A stretch of 64,000 bases of DNA, taken from positions 1,178,001 through 1,242,000 of the forward strand of contig CP017948.1 in assembly GCA_002838185.1 (NCBI GenBank), read 5' to 3'. Source of the DNA: Tenericutes bacterium MO-XQ. GTDB taxonomy: Bacteria > Bacillota_I > Bacilli_A > Acholeplasmatales > Acholeplasmataceae. The position numbers and the translations under genes are program-made. Shown here piece by piece: positions 1 through 7,137 of the stretch. The notes below the pieces were generated by a model that ran no database searches, was not told the origin of the DNA, and saw nothing but the letters and a program-made list of their open reading frames with translations. Within the stretch, counting starts at the first letter, position 1. Every line of letters begins with the position of its first letter.

Positions 1-48
1 TATCATGTTAATGTATAACAATCAAATTCAATTTTAAGGGAGTATAAC

Positions 49-1149
49 ATGATTATCGGAACTGTCAAAGAAATCAAAAATTTAGAATTTCGTGTAGGAT
101 TGACACCTGGTAGTGTCAAAGAGTATATCTCACATGGACATCAAGTTTATGTAGAGAAAAATGCAGGTTTAAATTCTGGCTTTAAAGATGAAGACTATAT
201 AAATGCTGGAGCAACTATATTAAAAACTGCTGAAGAAGTCTGGAAAAAATCTGATATGATCGTAAAGGTTAAGGAACCACTTGAACCTGAGTTCAAATTT
301 TTAAGAGAAGGATTAATTCTTTATACATATCTACATTTAGCTGCAAATGAAGACTTAACATATGCATTATTAAAAAGTAAAACCCAATCAGTAGCTTATG
401 AAACCATAGCAGAATCAGATGGTACACTTCCATGTTTAAAACCAATGAGTGAAGTTGCTGGACGTTTAAGTGCTATTGAAGGTGCAAAATATTTAGAAAA
501 ACCATTTGGTGGCTCTGGTATATTAGTATCAGGTGTTCCAGGTGTGGAAAGAGCTAAAGTAACTATCGTTGGCGCTGGTGTTGTTGGAGAAAACGCACTA
601 AAAATGCTAGTTGGTATGAATGCTGATGTTACAGTACTAGACATTAACTTAAGAAAACTTACTTATCTTGATGATATATATGGAAATAAAATACAAACAC
701 TTTATAGTTCAAAAGCAAATTTAGAAATTGCTATTAAACGTGCTGATCTAGTAATAGGTGCTGTCTTATTACCTGGAGCAAAAGCGCCTAAATTAATTAA
801 GCGTGAATACTATAAAGACATGAAACCTGGTAGTGTTATTGTCGATGTAGCAATCGATCAAGGTGGGTCAACAGAAGTTAGCAAAGCAACTTATCATGAT
901 AACCCAACTTATGTAGTCGATGGTATCGTTCATTACACAGTAGCAAACATGCCAGGAGCTGTTCCAATGACTTCAACAAATGCACTTAACAATGCAACAT
1001 TACCTTACGGTCTAATGATTGCAGATTTAGGTCTTGATATGGCTATTAATCGCTCAAGAGCGCTTAAATTAGGTGTTAATACATATAATGGTGAAATGAC
1101 TTGTTTAGGCGTTGCAGAAGCATTTGATTTACCATATATGGAGTTATAA
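49..1149 (+). CDS. ald: Alanine dehydrogenase
   Basis: NAD-dependent L-alanine dehydrogenase (alanine + NAD to pyruvate + ammonia + NADH), cytosolic. The 366-residue length matches the family. The N-terminal domain carries the RVGLTPGSV stretch, the lysine in VKVKEP (about residue 75) and the active-site histidine in YLHLAAN (about 96). The Rossmann motif GAGVVGENA is at about 175, and the late VDVAIDQGG stretch holds the conserved Asp. The start is supported by AAGGGAG at about 36-42. The gene is followed at once by a strong terminator, so it is probably monocistronic; its promoter lies in or beyond the first 35 bases. With glutamate dehydrogenase at 49.6 kb it suggests amino-acid nitrogen and pyruvate interconversion. 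High confidence from motif content and length. Confidence 0.95.
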   Translation: MIIGTVKEIKNLEFRVGLTPGSVKEYISHGHQVYVEKNAGLNSGFKDEDYINAGATILKTAEEVWKKSDMIVKVKEPLEPEFKFLREGLILYTYLHLAANEDLTYALLKSKTQSVAYETIAESDGTLPCLKPMSEVAGRLSAIEGAKYLEKPFGGSGILVSGVPGVERAKVTIVGAGVVGENALKMLVGMNADVTVLDINLRKLTYLDDIYGNKIQTLYSSKANLEIAIKRADLVIGAVLLPGAKAPKLIKREYYKDMKPGSVIVDVAIDQGGSTEVSKATYHDNPTYVVDGIVHYTVANMPGAVPMTSTNALNNATLPYGLMIADLGLDMAINRSRALKLGVNTYNGEMTCLGVAEAFDLPYMEL

Positions 1150-1166
1150 GAAACGTCATGTGAATC

Positions 1167-1190
1167 GGGGGAAACTATTCCCCCTTTTTA
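1167..1190 (+). terminator. Intrinsic terminator after ald
   Basis: GGGGGAA (1167-1173), loop ACTA, TTCCCCC (1178-1184), then TTTTTA. A perfect 7-bp GC-rich stem and a T tract, 18 bases after the ald stop codon. Confidence 0.9.
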
Positions 1191-1205
1191 TTTGTAATAA
1201 AATGA

Positions 1206-1234
1206 TTGGAAATTCAAAGCATTTATCGTATAAT
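1206..1234 (+). promoter_or_regulatory. Sigma-A type promoter for the acyltransferase/GltS operon
   Basis: TTGGAA (1206-1211), a 17-base spacer, then a consensus TATAAT (1229-1234). The AAGGAG ribosome site follows at 1241-1246, so the 5' leader is very short. Confidence 0.8.
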
Positions 1235-1253
1235 ATGTTTAAGGAGATGACAT

Positions 1254-2387
1254 ATGAACTTAAGAGTAGAGATTGCAAGACTTGGACTTAAACTTATTTT
1301 TCATTCAAAATATAGGTTTGTAATAACATATGAGGATTTTGATAGAAAGCGAAAAGAACCATTTTTCCTGATTTCAAATCATGCCTCATTAAATGATCCT
1401 TTATATGTTGGAATGAACATTAAACATTATCCATATCCAGTAGCAAGTAATATATTATACACACATCCTGTGATGAAATTTGCTTTAAATCATATAGTAA
1501 AATCGATTCCTAAAAGAAAAGGTCAGTCTGATATTCAGACGATTAGACTCATATTAAATGCATTTCAAAAAGACAAAAGAGGTATTATGATCTTTCCTGA
1601 AGGGAATTCTTCTTTTTTTGGAGAACAAACTCCAACTGATTATATGGCAACAGCAAAAATCGTTAAAAAGATTAGTCATGATTTAGTAATGGCTAAAATT
1701 GATGGTGGCTTTTTTTCTAGTCCAAGATGGGGTGTAAAAAGAAGAAGACCACAATTTCATATCCATTATTATACGTTACATAAAAAAGAAGAACTTGATC
1801 AGATGTCATTAGAAGCTATTGCAAAATCGATTGAAGAAGCAATTCGTTATAATGATTACGAGTGGAATCGCGATAAGCATATCAAGTATAAGTCATCCAA
1901 AAAAGCAGTTGGTTTAGAACAATACATATATGCGTGTCCTAAATGTGAACAACTTCAAACAATACAAACACATAAAAATGATGTGCTATGTACATCTTGT
2001 GGGAGACTTGCACATTTTAATGATTATCATTATTTAGAAGGTCTTCCATTTGATAACCTTATCAAATGGGATCAAATTCAAAAAGACCTGTTAAAAAAGC
2101 AGCCATTACAAAGAACTTTTGAATCATCAGGTTTCTTTTATTTAATTGATCTTATTAAAGGCAAGCGTGTCTCACTTGGAAAAGTAAGTATATCATTAAA
2201 TCAAAAACAAATGATTTTAACGAATACAACTATTCAAAAGCCATTTGATGTGGAAAAGATATACGGACTTACACTAACTCAAAAAAATGTTTTATCATTT
2301 GATTATGATAAAGAATCATATATGATTAAAATCAATGATCCAATGCTATTTATGGATAGAATAAAAATGCTAAAAGGAGATTTATAA
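1254..2387 (+). CDS. PlsC-like 1-acyl-glycerol-3-phosphate acyltransferase with C-terminal zinc-ribbon
   Basis: Membrane-associated phospholipid acyltransferase family. The catalytic HxxxxD motif is in NHASLNDPL (about residues 42-50), and the acyl-acceptor motif FPEGN is at about 108. Beyond the usual PlsC length of about 240 residues, this 377-residue protein adds a region with two CxxC pairs (CPKC near 225, CTSC near 247) that should bind zinc, then a C-terminal domain I do not recognise. It starts at ATG 1254 behind AAGGAG. The next gene begins one base after its stop, so the two are co-transcribed. Substrate specificity cannot be read from the sequence; lysophosphatidate is the family default. 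Confidence 0.8.
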   Translation: MNLRVEIARLGLKLIFHSKYRFVITYEDFDRKRKEPFFLISNHASLNDPLYVGMNIKHYPYPVASNILYTHPVMKFALNHIVKSIPKRKGQSDIQTIRLILNAFQKDKRGIMIFPEGNSSFFGEQTPTDYMATAKIVKKISHDLVMAKIDGGFFSSPRWGVKRRRPQFHIHYYTLHKKEELDQMSLEAIAKSIEEAIRYNDYEWNRDKHIKYKSSKKAVGLEQYIYACPKCEQLQTIQTHKNDVLCTSCGRLAHFNDYHYLEGLPFDNLIKWDQIQKDLLKKQPLQRTFESSGFFYLIDLIKGKRVSLGKVSISLNQKQMILTNTTIQKPFDVEKIYGLTLTQKNVLSFDYDKESYMIKINDPMLFMDRIKMLKGDL

Positions 2388-2388
2388 C

Positions 2389-3756
2389 ATGCAAGAATGG
2401 GGAATTATCGTTTACTCTTTACTAATTGGGGTTTTAATGTTTTTTGCGAAAATTCTTAAAACGTGGGTACCAGGATTAAATAAAGTTGTTATACCAACAT
2501 CTTTACTTGGTGGTACCATCGGTTTGATTATTTCGCTTGTGTTTGCGCCAATCATTATTGGCGAAGATACCTTTATCGATGTTGATTTAATGGGATATAT
2601 TGTATATCATGCGTTAGCTATTGGTTTTATCGCATTAGCATTAAAGAGATCAACAAGCAAGATTAAAAAGAAGATATGGTCTACAGGCATGCTGATCACA
2701 TCAACATATGCTTTGCAGGCAGCGATCGGGATTATTCTTGTTTTATTACTGTTTAGCGATAAATTTGTTGGTAGTGGTATGTTAGTTGCACTTGGATTTG
2801 GTCAAGGGCCTGGGTTAGCATTATCCATTGGTAAAATGTGGGATGCCATGTTAGGTGGTAATGGTGCAGCTTTAGGTGTATCTTATGCATTTTTAGGATT
2901 CGTCTTTGGTGGAACCATCGGAGTTCTTATCATTAACATTATGAGTAGAAAAAAAGGTTATGCGAAACCTAAAAACTATAATGAAGAAGGTATTGGTAAA
3001 GAAACCATTGAAATTGATACAGTTAAGGAAATTAGTTTATTAGATGGTTTAACAACTCAAGTGATTATTATCGCAATCATATATGGTTTGGTATATTTAA
3101 CTTTAATCATTGCGAATGTAGGCTTGGCAGGATTAGGAAATATTGGAGATACGATATTTGGATTGTTAAAAGGATTTAACTTTATTATAGGTATTATGTA
3201 TGCCCTCATTTATAAACAAATTCTATATTGGCTTGAAAGACGTGGTAAAAATGTTAAATTTATCACAAATAACTATATGTTATCTAATATTACATCATTA
3301 GCATTTAATATTATGATTGCCGGGTCTGTATTAACAATTACCTTAGATTTCTTAGCAACTTATGGAGTTCAATTGATTGTAACAGCTATATTTGCAGGTG
3401 TTGCTACAATGTTCTATTTAAGATACATGACAACTAAAGTCTATGGGGAGTATCAAGATCAATATTTTATTGGACTATTTGGTATGTTAACAGGTGTTGC
3501 ATCTACAGGGCTCGCGCTATTAAAAGGGATTGATCCGAACTTAGAAACACCAGTTGCAGAAGAAATGGTTTTAGGTTCTGGTACAGCAATATCAATGGCT
3601 TTACCTCTATTTGCAATCCTATTCATTCCTTCATTAACATATGGTGGAGCAAATGAGTTATTATGGAGTATCATCGCACTAGTTGGGTGTAGTTTATATA
3701 CAATTATTTTCGCCACGATTCTTCTTTTTAGAGGAAGAAAAAAAGATAAAGCATAA
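2389..3756 (+). CDS. gltS: GltS-type sodium/glutamate symporter family protein
   Basis: Polytopic membrane protein of 455 residues with about 10-12 hydrophobic segments. It resembles the ESS/GltS family: an early SLLGGTIGLI stretch where GltS has its conserved glycine-rich loop, GFGQGPGLALSIG near residue 138, and internal duplication of the hydrophobic pattern around a hydrophilic middle loop (about 190-215). It probably imports glutamate or a related dicarboxylic amino acid with sodium. RBS AAAGGAG lies inside the end of the preceding gene, and only one base separates the two. Glutamate dehydrogenase is encoded at 49.6 kb, giving a plausible route for imported glutamate. Confidence 0.8.
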   Translation: MQEWGIIVYSLLIGVLMFFAKILKTWVPGLNKVVIPTSLLGGTIGLIISLVFAPIIIGEDTFIDVDLMGYIVYHALAIGFIALALKRSTSKIKKKIWSTGMLITSTYALQAAIGIILVLLLFSDKFVGSGMLVALGFGQGPGLALSIGKMWDAMLGGNGAALGVSYAFLGFVFGGTIGVLIINIMSRKKGYAKPKNYNEEGIGKETIEIDTVKEISLLDGLTTQVIIIAIIYGLVYLTLIIANVGLAGLGNIGDTIFGLLKGFNFIIGIMYALIYKQILYWLERRGKNVKFITNNYMLSNITSLAFNIMIAGSVLTITLDFLATYGVQLIVTAIFAGVATMFYLRYMTTKVYGEYQDQYFIGLFGMLTGVASTGLALLKGIDPNLETPVAEEMVLGSGTAISMALPLFAILFIPSLTYGGANELLWSIIALVGCSLYTIIFATILLFRGRKKDKA

Positions 3757-3761
3757 GAATA

Positions 3762-3796
3762 AAAAAAGCATTTCTTAATTGAAATGCTTTTAATTT
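3762..3796 (+). terminator. Intrinsic terminator after gltS
   Basis: AAAAGCATTTC (3764-3774), loop TTAATT, GAAATGCTTTT (3781-3791), an 11-bp perfect stem with A and T flanks, so possibly bidirectional. The promoter of the next gene starts in its downstream edge. Confidence 0.85.
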
Positions 3797-3822
3797 GACT
3801 TTCAAAGTAAAAGTGGTAAGAT
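3795..3822 (+). promoter_or_regulatory. Promoter of the small membrane protein gene
   Basis: TTGACT (3795-3800), 16-base spacer, TAAGAT (3817-3822). A better fit than TATAAG at 3828, which is too far from the -35 and overlaps the ribosome site. Confidence 0.5.
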
Positions 3823-3845
3823 GACGGTATAAGGTGGTGTTTAAT

Positions 3846-4055
3846 ATGTTAAGTTATAGAAGAACTTTTGATGCTATAACAAACAGTAATTGGGATAAAA
3901 CACAATCAAAACAACGAGACGAAGAAGAAACTTTACTGACTTATTTATCTAAAGAAGAAATTGAAAGAAGCAGAATTTATGAAGAGCAATCATTTTCTAT
4001 TGCGATTGGTTTGTTTTTTTCCATCATATTCTTGATATTTTTAATACTTGTATAA
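3846..4055 (+). CDS. Small single-span membrane protein
   Basis: About 69 residues, no recognised family. The N-terminal 45 residues are charged and rich in Glu/Lys/Arg. The C-terminal 20 are a continuous hydrophobic segment (FSIAIGLFFSIIFLIFLILV), so it is probably tail-anchored with the charged part in the cytosol. I place the start at ATG 3846 because AAGGTGG at 3831-3837 lies the right distance upstream; an in-frame GTG at 3834 would overlap that ribosome site. It was originally convergent with the SRAP gene; an insertion sequence now separates them. Confidence 0.65.
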   Translation: MLSYRRTFDAITNSNWDKTQSKQRDEEETLLTYLSKEEIERSRIYEEQSFSIAIGLFFSIIFLIFLILV

Positions 4056-4068
4056 AAAAAGCACCTAG
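4056..4068 (+). terminator. Left arm of a convergent terminator split by an IS
   Basis: AAAAAGCAC plus CTAG (4065-4068). The complementary arm, CTAG plus GTGCTTTTT, is at 5428-5440 on the other side of the IS. Removing the element and one CTAG restores AAAAAGCAC-CTAG-GTGCTTTTT, a normal bidirectional terminator between convergent genes; compare the intact one at 50881. Confidence 0.8.
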
Positions 4069-4104
4069 TGAAATAGTAAAGAGTTTGTAGACACTAAAAA
4101 AACA

Positions 4105-4917
4105 TTAGTTAAATAATTGCTCAGTTCGATATTGAACTGGGCTTTTGTATTTTAGGGCATAAGCTGTTCTTGTTTCGTTATAGTATTTAACATAATCTTT
4201 GATCGTTTGTTGTATATCTTCGCTGTATTTCATATTAAAATCAATCATCAGTTCATCTTTAATCCAACCATTAATTGATTCTAAAACTGGATTATCTGTT
4301 GGTGTTGCTATACGCGACATTGAACGTTTTATGGTAGAATCAAAGTGAGCATTAAATGCTCTGGAGGTATATATTGCGCCTTGGTCCGAGTGGAGAATCG
4401 TTACCTGGCTTTTATATCCTCTTTTTTCTTTAGTTTTTAAGAAGCGTTTTAACGCACTATAATGATTTTTCGCACCATGTCCTGATTTGCTTATCCTTAA
4501 ATCATAACTTATGATTTCATTGTTGTATAGATCAAGATAGATGTTCCAATCATATTTGATACTTTTATGATAAAAACTTGTGGTATCTGTACAGACTTTT
4601 TCGAAGGGTCTCGATGCTGTGAAGTTCTTCCCAATAAGATTGGGATAAATTTCATGCTCTTCACCTGGTGGGTTGTAATGTTTTCTTGCTGTTGATCTAA
4701 TCCCTGCAGCTTTACAGCACCTGTGTGCTAAGAGGTCTGAAAATATCCATCCAGTTTCTTTTCTAATTTGATCAGCTAGATGTCTATATCCCCATGTAGA
4801 ATGTTTTTCATGCATTTCAATAAGTAGTGCAGTTAAGTCTTTTCTATTGATTTCATATTGGTTTAACTGGCCTTTTCTTTTTATCCATTTGTAATAACCA
4901 GATCTCGATACTTCCAT
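4105..4917 (-). CDS. IS3-family transposase OrfB (copy 1)
   Basis: DDE integrase-fold catalytic half of the transposase. Asp is in VCTDTTSFY, the second Asp in ILHSDQGAIY and Glu in NPVLESINGW, matching the IS3 DD(35)E pattern. An HTH_21-like segment is near the N terminus. The reading frame stays open upstream of its first ATG, back into the end of OrfA. This is the usual IS3 arrangement, where a -1 frameshift (candidate site C AAA AAG near the OrfA end) makes an OrfAB fusion. Protein identical to the copy at 10022-10834. Confidence 0.93.
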   Translation of the reverse strand: MEVSRSGYYKWIKRKGQLNQYEINRKDLTALLIEMHEKHSTWGYRHLADQIRKETGWIFSDLLAHRCCKAAGIRSTARKHYNPPGEEHEIYPNLIGKNFTASRPFEKVCTDTTSFYHKSIKYDWNIYLDLYNNEIISYDLRISKSGHGAKNHYSALKRFLKTKEKRGYKSQVTILHSDQGAIYTSRAFNAHFDSTIKRSMSRIATPTDNPVLESINGWIKDELMIDFNMKYSEDIQQTIKDYVKYYNETRTAYALKYKSPVQYRTEQLFN

Positions 4918-4961
4918 ATAACGACATAATCCTTTAACATTATAATTATTACTTAATAATT

Positions 4962-5345
4962 TTATGATTTCGTATTCTTTTTGGATGATCTTTTTCGTCT
5001 TATGACCATCACCTCCTCTGTGGAGTATCCTTTTTTTAAGCGTTCATTTTCTATCTTTAATTTCATATTCTCATATTCAAGTTGTTCCGTAGGTGTGAGT
5101 GACTTTCTCCTTAGATACTTCGACAGTGGATTGCCAGGCTTTCTTTTATTTTCGAGCGCTTCAATACCTCCTTCCTGATATCTCTTTACCCAAGTGGATA
5201 ACATACCTAAAGATAAATCGTTGTTCTTCGATAGTTGTGTTAAACTGATCTCACCTTCAATAATCATTTTCACATATTCATATTTCTCATCTTTAGTAAA
5301 GTATCTCATAGGCTTTCTGTTAGGTGTTCCTTTTGGTCTTCCCAT
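4962..5345 (-). CDS. IS3-family transposase OrfA (copy 1)
   Basis: About 127 residues. A helix-turn-helix (LTQLSKNNDLSLGMLSTWV, about residues 35-53) should bind the terminal repeats, followed by a basic linker and a short coiled-coil (EQLEYENMKLKIENERLKK) typical of IS3 OrfA. I use the ATG at 5345; a TTG two codons upstream is possible, but the GGGAGG ribosome site is better spaced for the ATG. Identical to the protein encoded at 9594-9977. Confidence 0.9.
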   Translation of the reverse strand: MGRPKGTPNRKPMRYFTKDEKYEYVKMIIEGEISLTQLSKNNDLSLGMLSTWVKRYQEGGIEALENKRKPGNPLSKYLRRKSLTPTEQLEYENMKLKIENERLKKGYSTEEVMVIRRKRSSKKNTKS

Positions 5346-5374
5346 CTTCAATACCTCCCTTTATATTTAAACAT

Positions 5375-5418
5375 AAAAAAGATGCTAGTAGACTTTTTTG
5401 TGTGTCTACTAACATCTT
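5375..5418 (-). terminator. Inward-facing terminator inside IS copy 1
   Basis: On the minus strand AAGATG-T-TAGTAGAC pairs with GTCTACTA-G-CATCTT around a 10-base loop and is followed by TTTT. It lies just inside the end nearest orfA and would stop transcripts entering from the SRAP gene. The same hairpin occurs at 9521-9564 in copy 2. Confidence 0.75.
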
Positions 5419-5427
5419 ATCATTTCA

Positions 5428-5440
5428 CTAGGTGCTTTTT
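5428..5440 (-). terminator. Right arm of the split convergent terminator
   Basis: CTAG duplicate plus GTGCTTTTT, partner of 4056-4068. It also contains the SRAP stop codon (TAG, 5428-5430), so the original terminator overlapped the end of that gene. Confidence 0.75.
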
Positions 5441-6105
5441 ATTTTGTCTATACATTGCTTATCTTTATGTGAAGCATTATTAACATAAGTAGAGACTTGA
5501 TAATATTTCATAAGATCAGAAGGATAACCGCTTAGACAAGAAAGATGAGTCTGTTCATCAAAAGGATTGCTTAACCATTTATTTACACCATCGTCATCAA
5601 GGATAATTGGCATTCGATCATGAATCTCTTGCATGAGTTCATTTGCTTGAGTTGTTATGATTGCAGTAGAATATATGGATTGACCATCTTTTTGATAATG
5701 ACTCCAAATGCCTGCAAATGCAAAAGGCTTCTCATCTTTTAATAAAATTCGAAAAGGTACTTTTTTGCCATTAATGGTTTTCCATTCATAAAAACTATCA
5801 GCAAAGATGACACAACGCTTTTGTTTGACATTTGCTTTAAATGTGTTCTTTTCCAATAGAGTTTCACTTCGAGCATTAATAATGATGTTTTTAGGATCTT
5901 TTGCATATATAGGAATATATCCCCATTTGAGAGGTCCGACACGATAAGTATCATTATGCTTGATCATTGCAACTACATGATCTGTAGGTGCGACATTATA
6001 GTTAGGAAGTTCTACATCATCTATGATTAATTCTAATTGTTTGTATTTTGATAGATACTTTATGAAATCTTCTTTTGATAAGGTAATTGTAAATCTTCCA
6101 CACAT
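5428..6105 (-). CDS. SRAP-family protein (HMCES/YedK type abasic-site DNA-protein crosslinker)
   Basis: SRAP proteins use a cysteine directly after the initiator Met to form a thiazolidine crosslink with abasic sites in single-stranded DNA, shielding them from cleavage. I place the start at ATG 6105, giving MCGRFT with Cys2; a GTG three codons upstream overlaps the AGAGGTG ribosome site and would bury the cysteine. Other family motifs: NYNVAPT (about 36), NARSETL (about 76), FADSFYEWK with the catalytic Glu (about 105) and IHDRMPIIL with the catalytic His (about 160). 225 residues, normal for the family. Likely monocistronic. Confidence 0.93.
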   Translation of the reverse strand: MCGRFTITLSKEDFIKYLSKYKQLELIIDDVELPNYNVAPTDHVVAMIKHNDTYRVGPLKWGYIPIYAKDPKNIIINARSETLLEKNTFKANVKQKRCVIFADSFYEWKTINGKKVPFRILLKDEKPFAFAGIWSHYQKDGQSIYSTAIITTQANELMQEIHDRMPIILDDDGVNKWLSNPFDEQTHLSCLSGYPSDLMKYYQVSTYVNNASHKDKQCIDKIKST

Positions 6106-6194
6106 AAATAACACCTCTTGTGAAAATTAATTACTAGTATTTTACCATATTTTCAATTTATGTGTGTTTGTTAGAGTTTAACTTAAGAATATGC

Positions 6195-6276
6195 TATAAT
6201 AAGGATGGCAAAAACAAGGGACTAGAAAAAATAAATTATCTGTTTCGTACCTAATAAGATACGAGTTTTTAAGTCC
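6195..6276 (+). promoter_or_regulatory. -10 box and structured leader of the CBS-domain gene
   Basis: A consensus TATAAT lies at 6195-6200 without a clear -35. The transcript would begin near 6207 and hold a possible fold: GGACT (6219-6223) with AGTCC (6272-6276), enclosing TCGTA (6245-6249) with TACGA (6260-6264). It matches no riboswitch class I know. There is no T tract after it, so any control would act on translation or RNA stability. Confidence 0.4.
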
Positions 6277-6304
6277 GTGTCAAGATCATTTACAAGGAGT
6301 TTTT

Positions 6305-6730
6305 ATGAATATATTATTTTGTTTGACACCTAAAGAGAAGGTTGCATACATCTATAGCGATTCAACTATTAGACAAGCGCTAGAGAAAATGCAAATCTAC
6401 AAATATAGTGCGATACCAGTACTAGATAGAAATGGTGATTATGTTAATACAATTAGTGAAGGAGATCTCTTGTGGTTTATCAAAGAGCATAAATTAGATT
6501 TTGATAAAACTGAGGAAATGAGTATATCAAAGATTCCAAGAAATAAAACAATTGATTCAATAAAGGTTGACTCAAGGATGGATGACATTATAGATATGTC
6601 TACACAACAAAACTTTGTACCCGTAGTTGATGATTTCGGAGCTTTTATCGGTATTGTCACTAGAAAAGATATTTTTAATTATATGTTAGATCAAATGAAC
6701 ATAAAAGAACAACTTACACAAGACGAATAA
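6305..6730 (+). CDS. Tandem CBS-domain protein
   Basis: 141 residues containing essentially only a Bateman module: CBS1 about 10-65 (IPVLDRNGDYVNTISEGDLL) and CBS2 about 80-135 (VPVVDDFGAFIGIVTRKDIF). Stand-alone CBS pairs bind adenine nucleotides such as AMP, ATP or c-di-AMP and regulate partner proteins; neither ligand nor partner can be read here. RBS ACAAGGAG at 6292-6299. Flanked by its own promoter and terminator, so monocistronic, with a structured 5' leader. Confidence 0.85.
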   Translation: MNILFCLTPKEKVAYIYSDSTIRQALEKMQIYKYSAIPVLDRNGDYVNTISEGDLLWFIKEHKLDFDKTEEMSISKIPRNKTIDSIKVDSRMDDIIDMSTQQNFVPVVDDFGAFIGIVTRKDIFNYMLDQMNIKEQLTQDE

Positions 6731-6752
6731 CAAAAAAACTAAAAAATAACTC

Positions 6753-6777
6753 AAAAGATGCTCAGGCATCTTTTTTT
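6753..6777 (+). terminator. Intrinsic terminator after the CBS gene
   Basis: AAAAGATGC (6753-6761), loop TCAG, GCATCTTTTTTT (6766-6777). Confidence 0.9.
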
Positions 6778-6785
6778 ATTTAAAT

Positions 6786-6967
6786 ATTAGACAAATATCT
6801 AATCTTGTATAAAAAAGTACACAAAAATCAATAAACATATTATAAAATTAGACAAATATCTAATTAAATGCTTGACATTTGATAAATGTTGAATTATAAT
6901 ATAGGTGTATTGATAGTCAAATCGCTCTAAAAAGCGGTTAAAAAAATAAATTAGATAAATGTCTATC
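6786..6967 (+). promoter_or_regulatory. Repeated palindromic operators upstream of the MFS/ArsR operon
   Basis: Two identical 18-bp palindromes, ATTAGACAAATATCTAAT, lie at 6786-6803 and 6847-6864. A diverged copy (ATTAGATAAATGTCTATC) is at 6950-6967, and a weaker look-alike (ATTTGATAAATGTTGAAT) fills the promoter spacer at 6877-6894. Start-to-start distances of 61, 30 and 73 bases are near whole helical turns. ArsR-family repressors bind such imperfect palindromes, and an ArsR-like gene ends this operon (8435-9499), so autoregulation is the simplest reading. This and the promoter and leader account for most of the 400-base gap. Confidence 0.65.
6872..6900 (+). promoter_or_regulatory. Consensus promoter of the MFS/ArsR operon
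   Basis: TTGACA (6872-6877), 17-base spacer, TATAAT (6895-6900): a perfect consensus, expected to need repression. In the leader an 8-bp inverted repeat ATTGATAG (6909-6916) / CTATCAAT (6963-6970) encloses a small CGCT/AGCG hairpin. Confidence 0.85.
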
Positions 6968-7011
6968 AATAAGAAAATTACATTAGTTATATGAGAAGGG
7001 AGAAAAATCAT

Positions 7012-7119
7012 ATGAAATTCTATTGTAACGAAAAAAAATGTAAGACAAACGAACATTACTTTATGTCCTTATCACCTATGACATTCTGGCAACAATTTAA
7101 AACATATAGTAGTAAATAA
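7012..7119 (+). CDS. Small ORF (35 residues) leading the MFS/ArsR operon
   Basis: ATG 7012 to TAA 7119, with a good ribosome site (GAAGGGAG, about 6993-7000). The product begins MKFYCNEKKCKTNEHYF and has two cysteines spaced CNEKKC; no membrane segment and no known family. It lies between the operator-studded promoter and the transporter gene, 18 bases before the next ATG, so it is co-transcribed. It could be a regulatory leader peptide, a small metal-binding or sensor protein, or a decayed remnant. Function unknown; reality rests on the ribosome site and position. Confidence 0.5.
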   Translation: MKFYCNEKKCKTNEHYFMSLSPMTFWQQFKTYSSK

Positions 7120-7137
7120 ACATAAAGGAGCCCATTC

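Larger units (their letters stand above)
4069..5427 (-). mobile_element. IS3-family insertion sequence, copy 1 (1359 bp)
   Basis: Outer boundaries are set by comparison with the second copy at 9512-10870, which has the same length and identical proteins. The ends read TGAAAT...ATTTCA, the TG/CA pattern of the IS3 family. The imperfect terminal inverted repeats share the core GTAGACAC. A 4-bp direct repeat, CTAG, flanks the element (4065-4068 and 5428-5431). The transposase is encoded on the minus strand as two overlapping-frame ORFs. The element lies in the loop of the terminator between the small membrane protein gene and the SRAP gene. Confidence 0.9.

Noticed and set aside
396..644. Minus-strand ORF inside ald, and similar antisense ORFs in gltS, glpK, tnpB and others
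   Set aside because: Out-of-frame shadows of well-supported genes with no ribosome sites or family features.
6799..7056. 85-residue minus-strand hydrophobic ORF
   Set aside because: It runs antisense through the operators, promoter and leader of the MFS operon, has no ribosome site, and looks like translation of AT-rich regulatory DNA.
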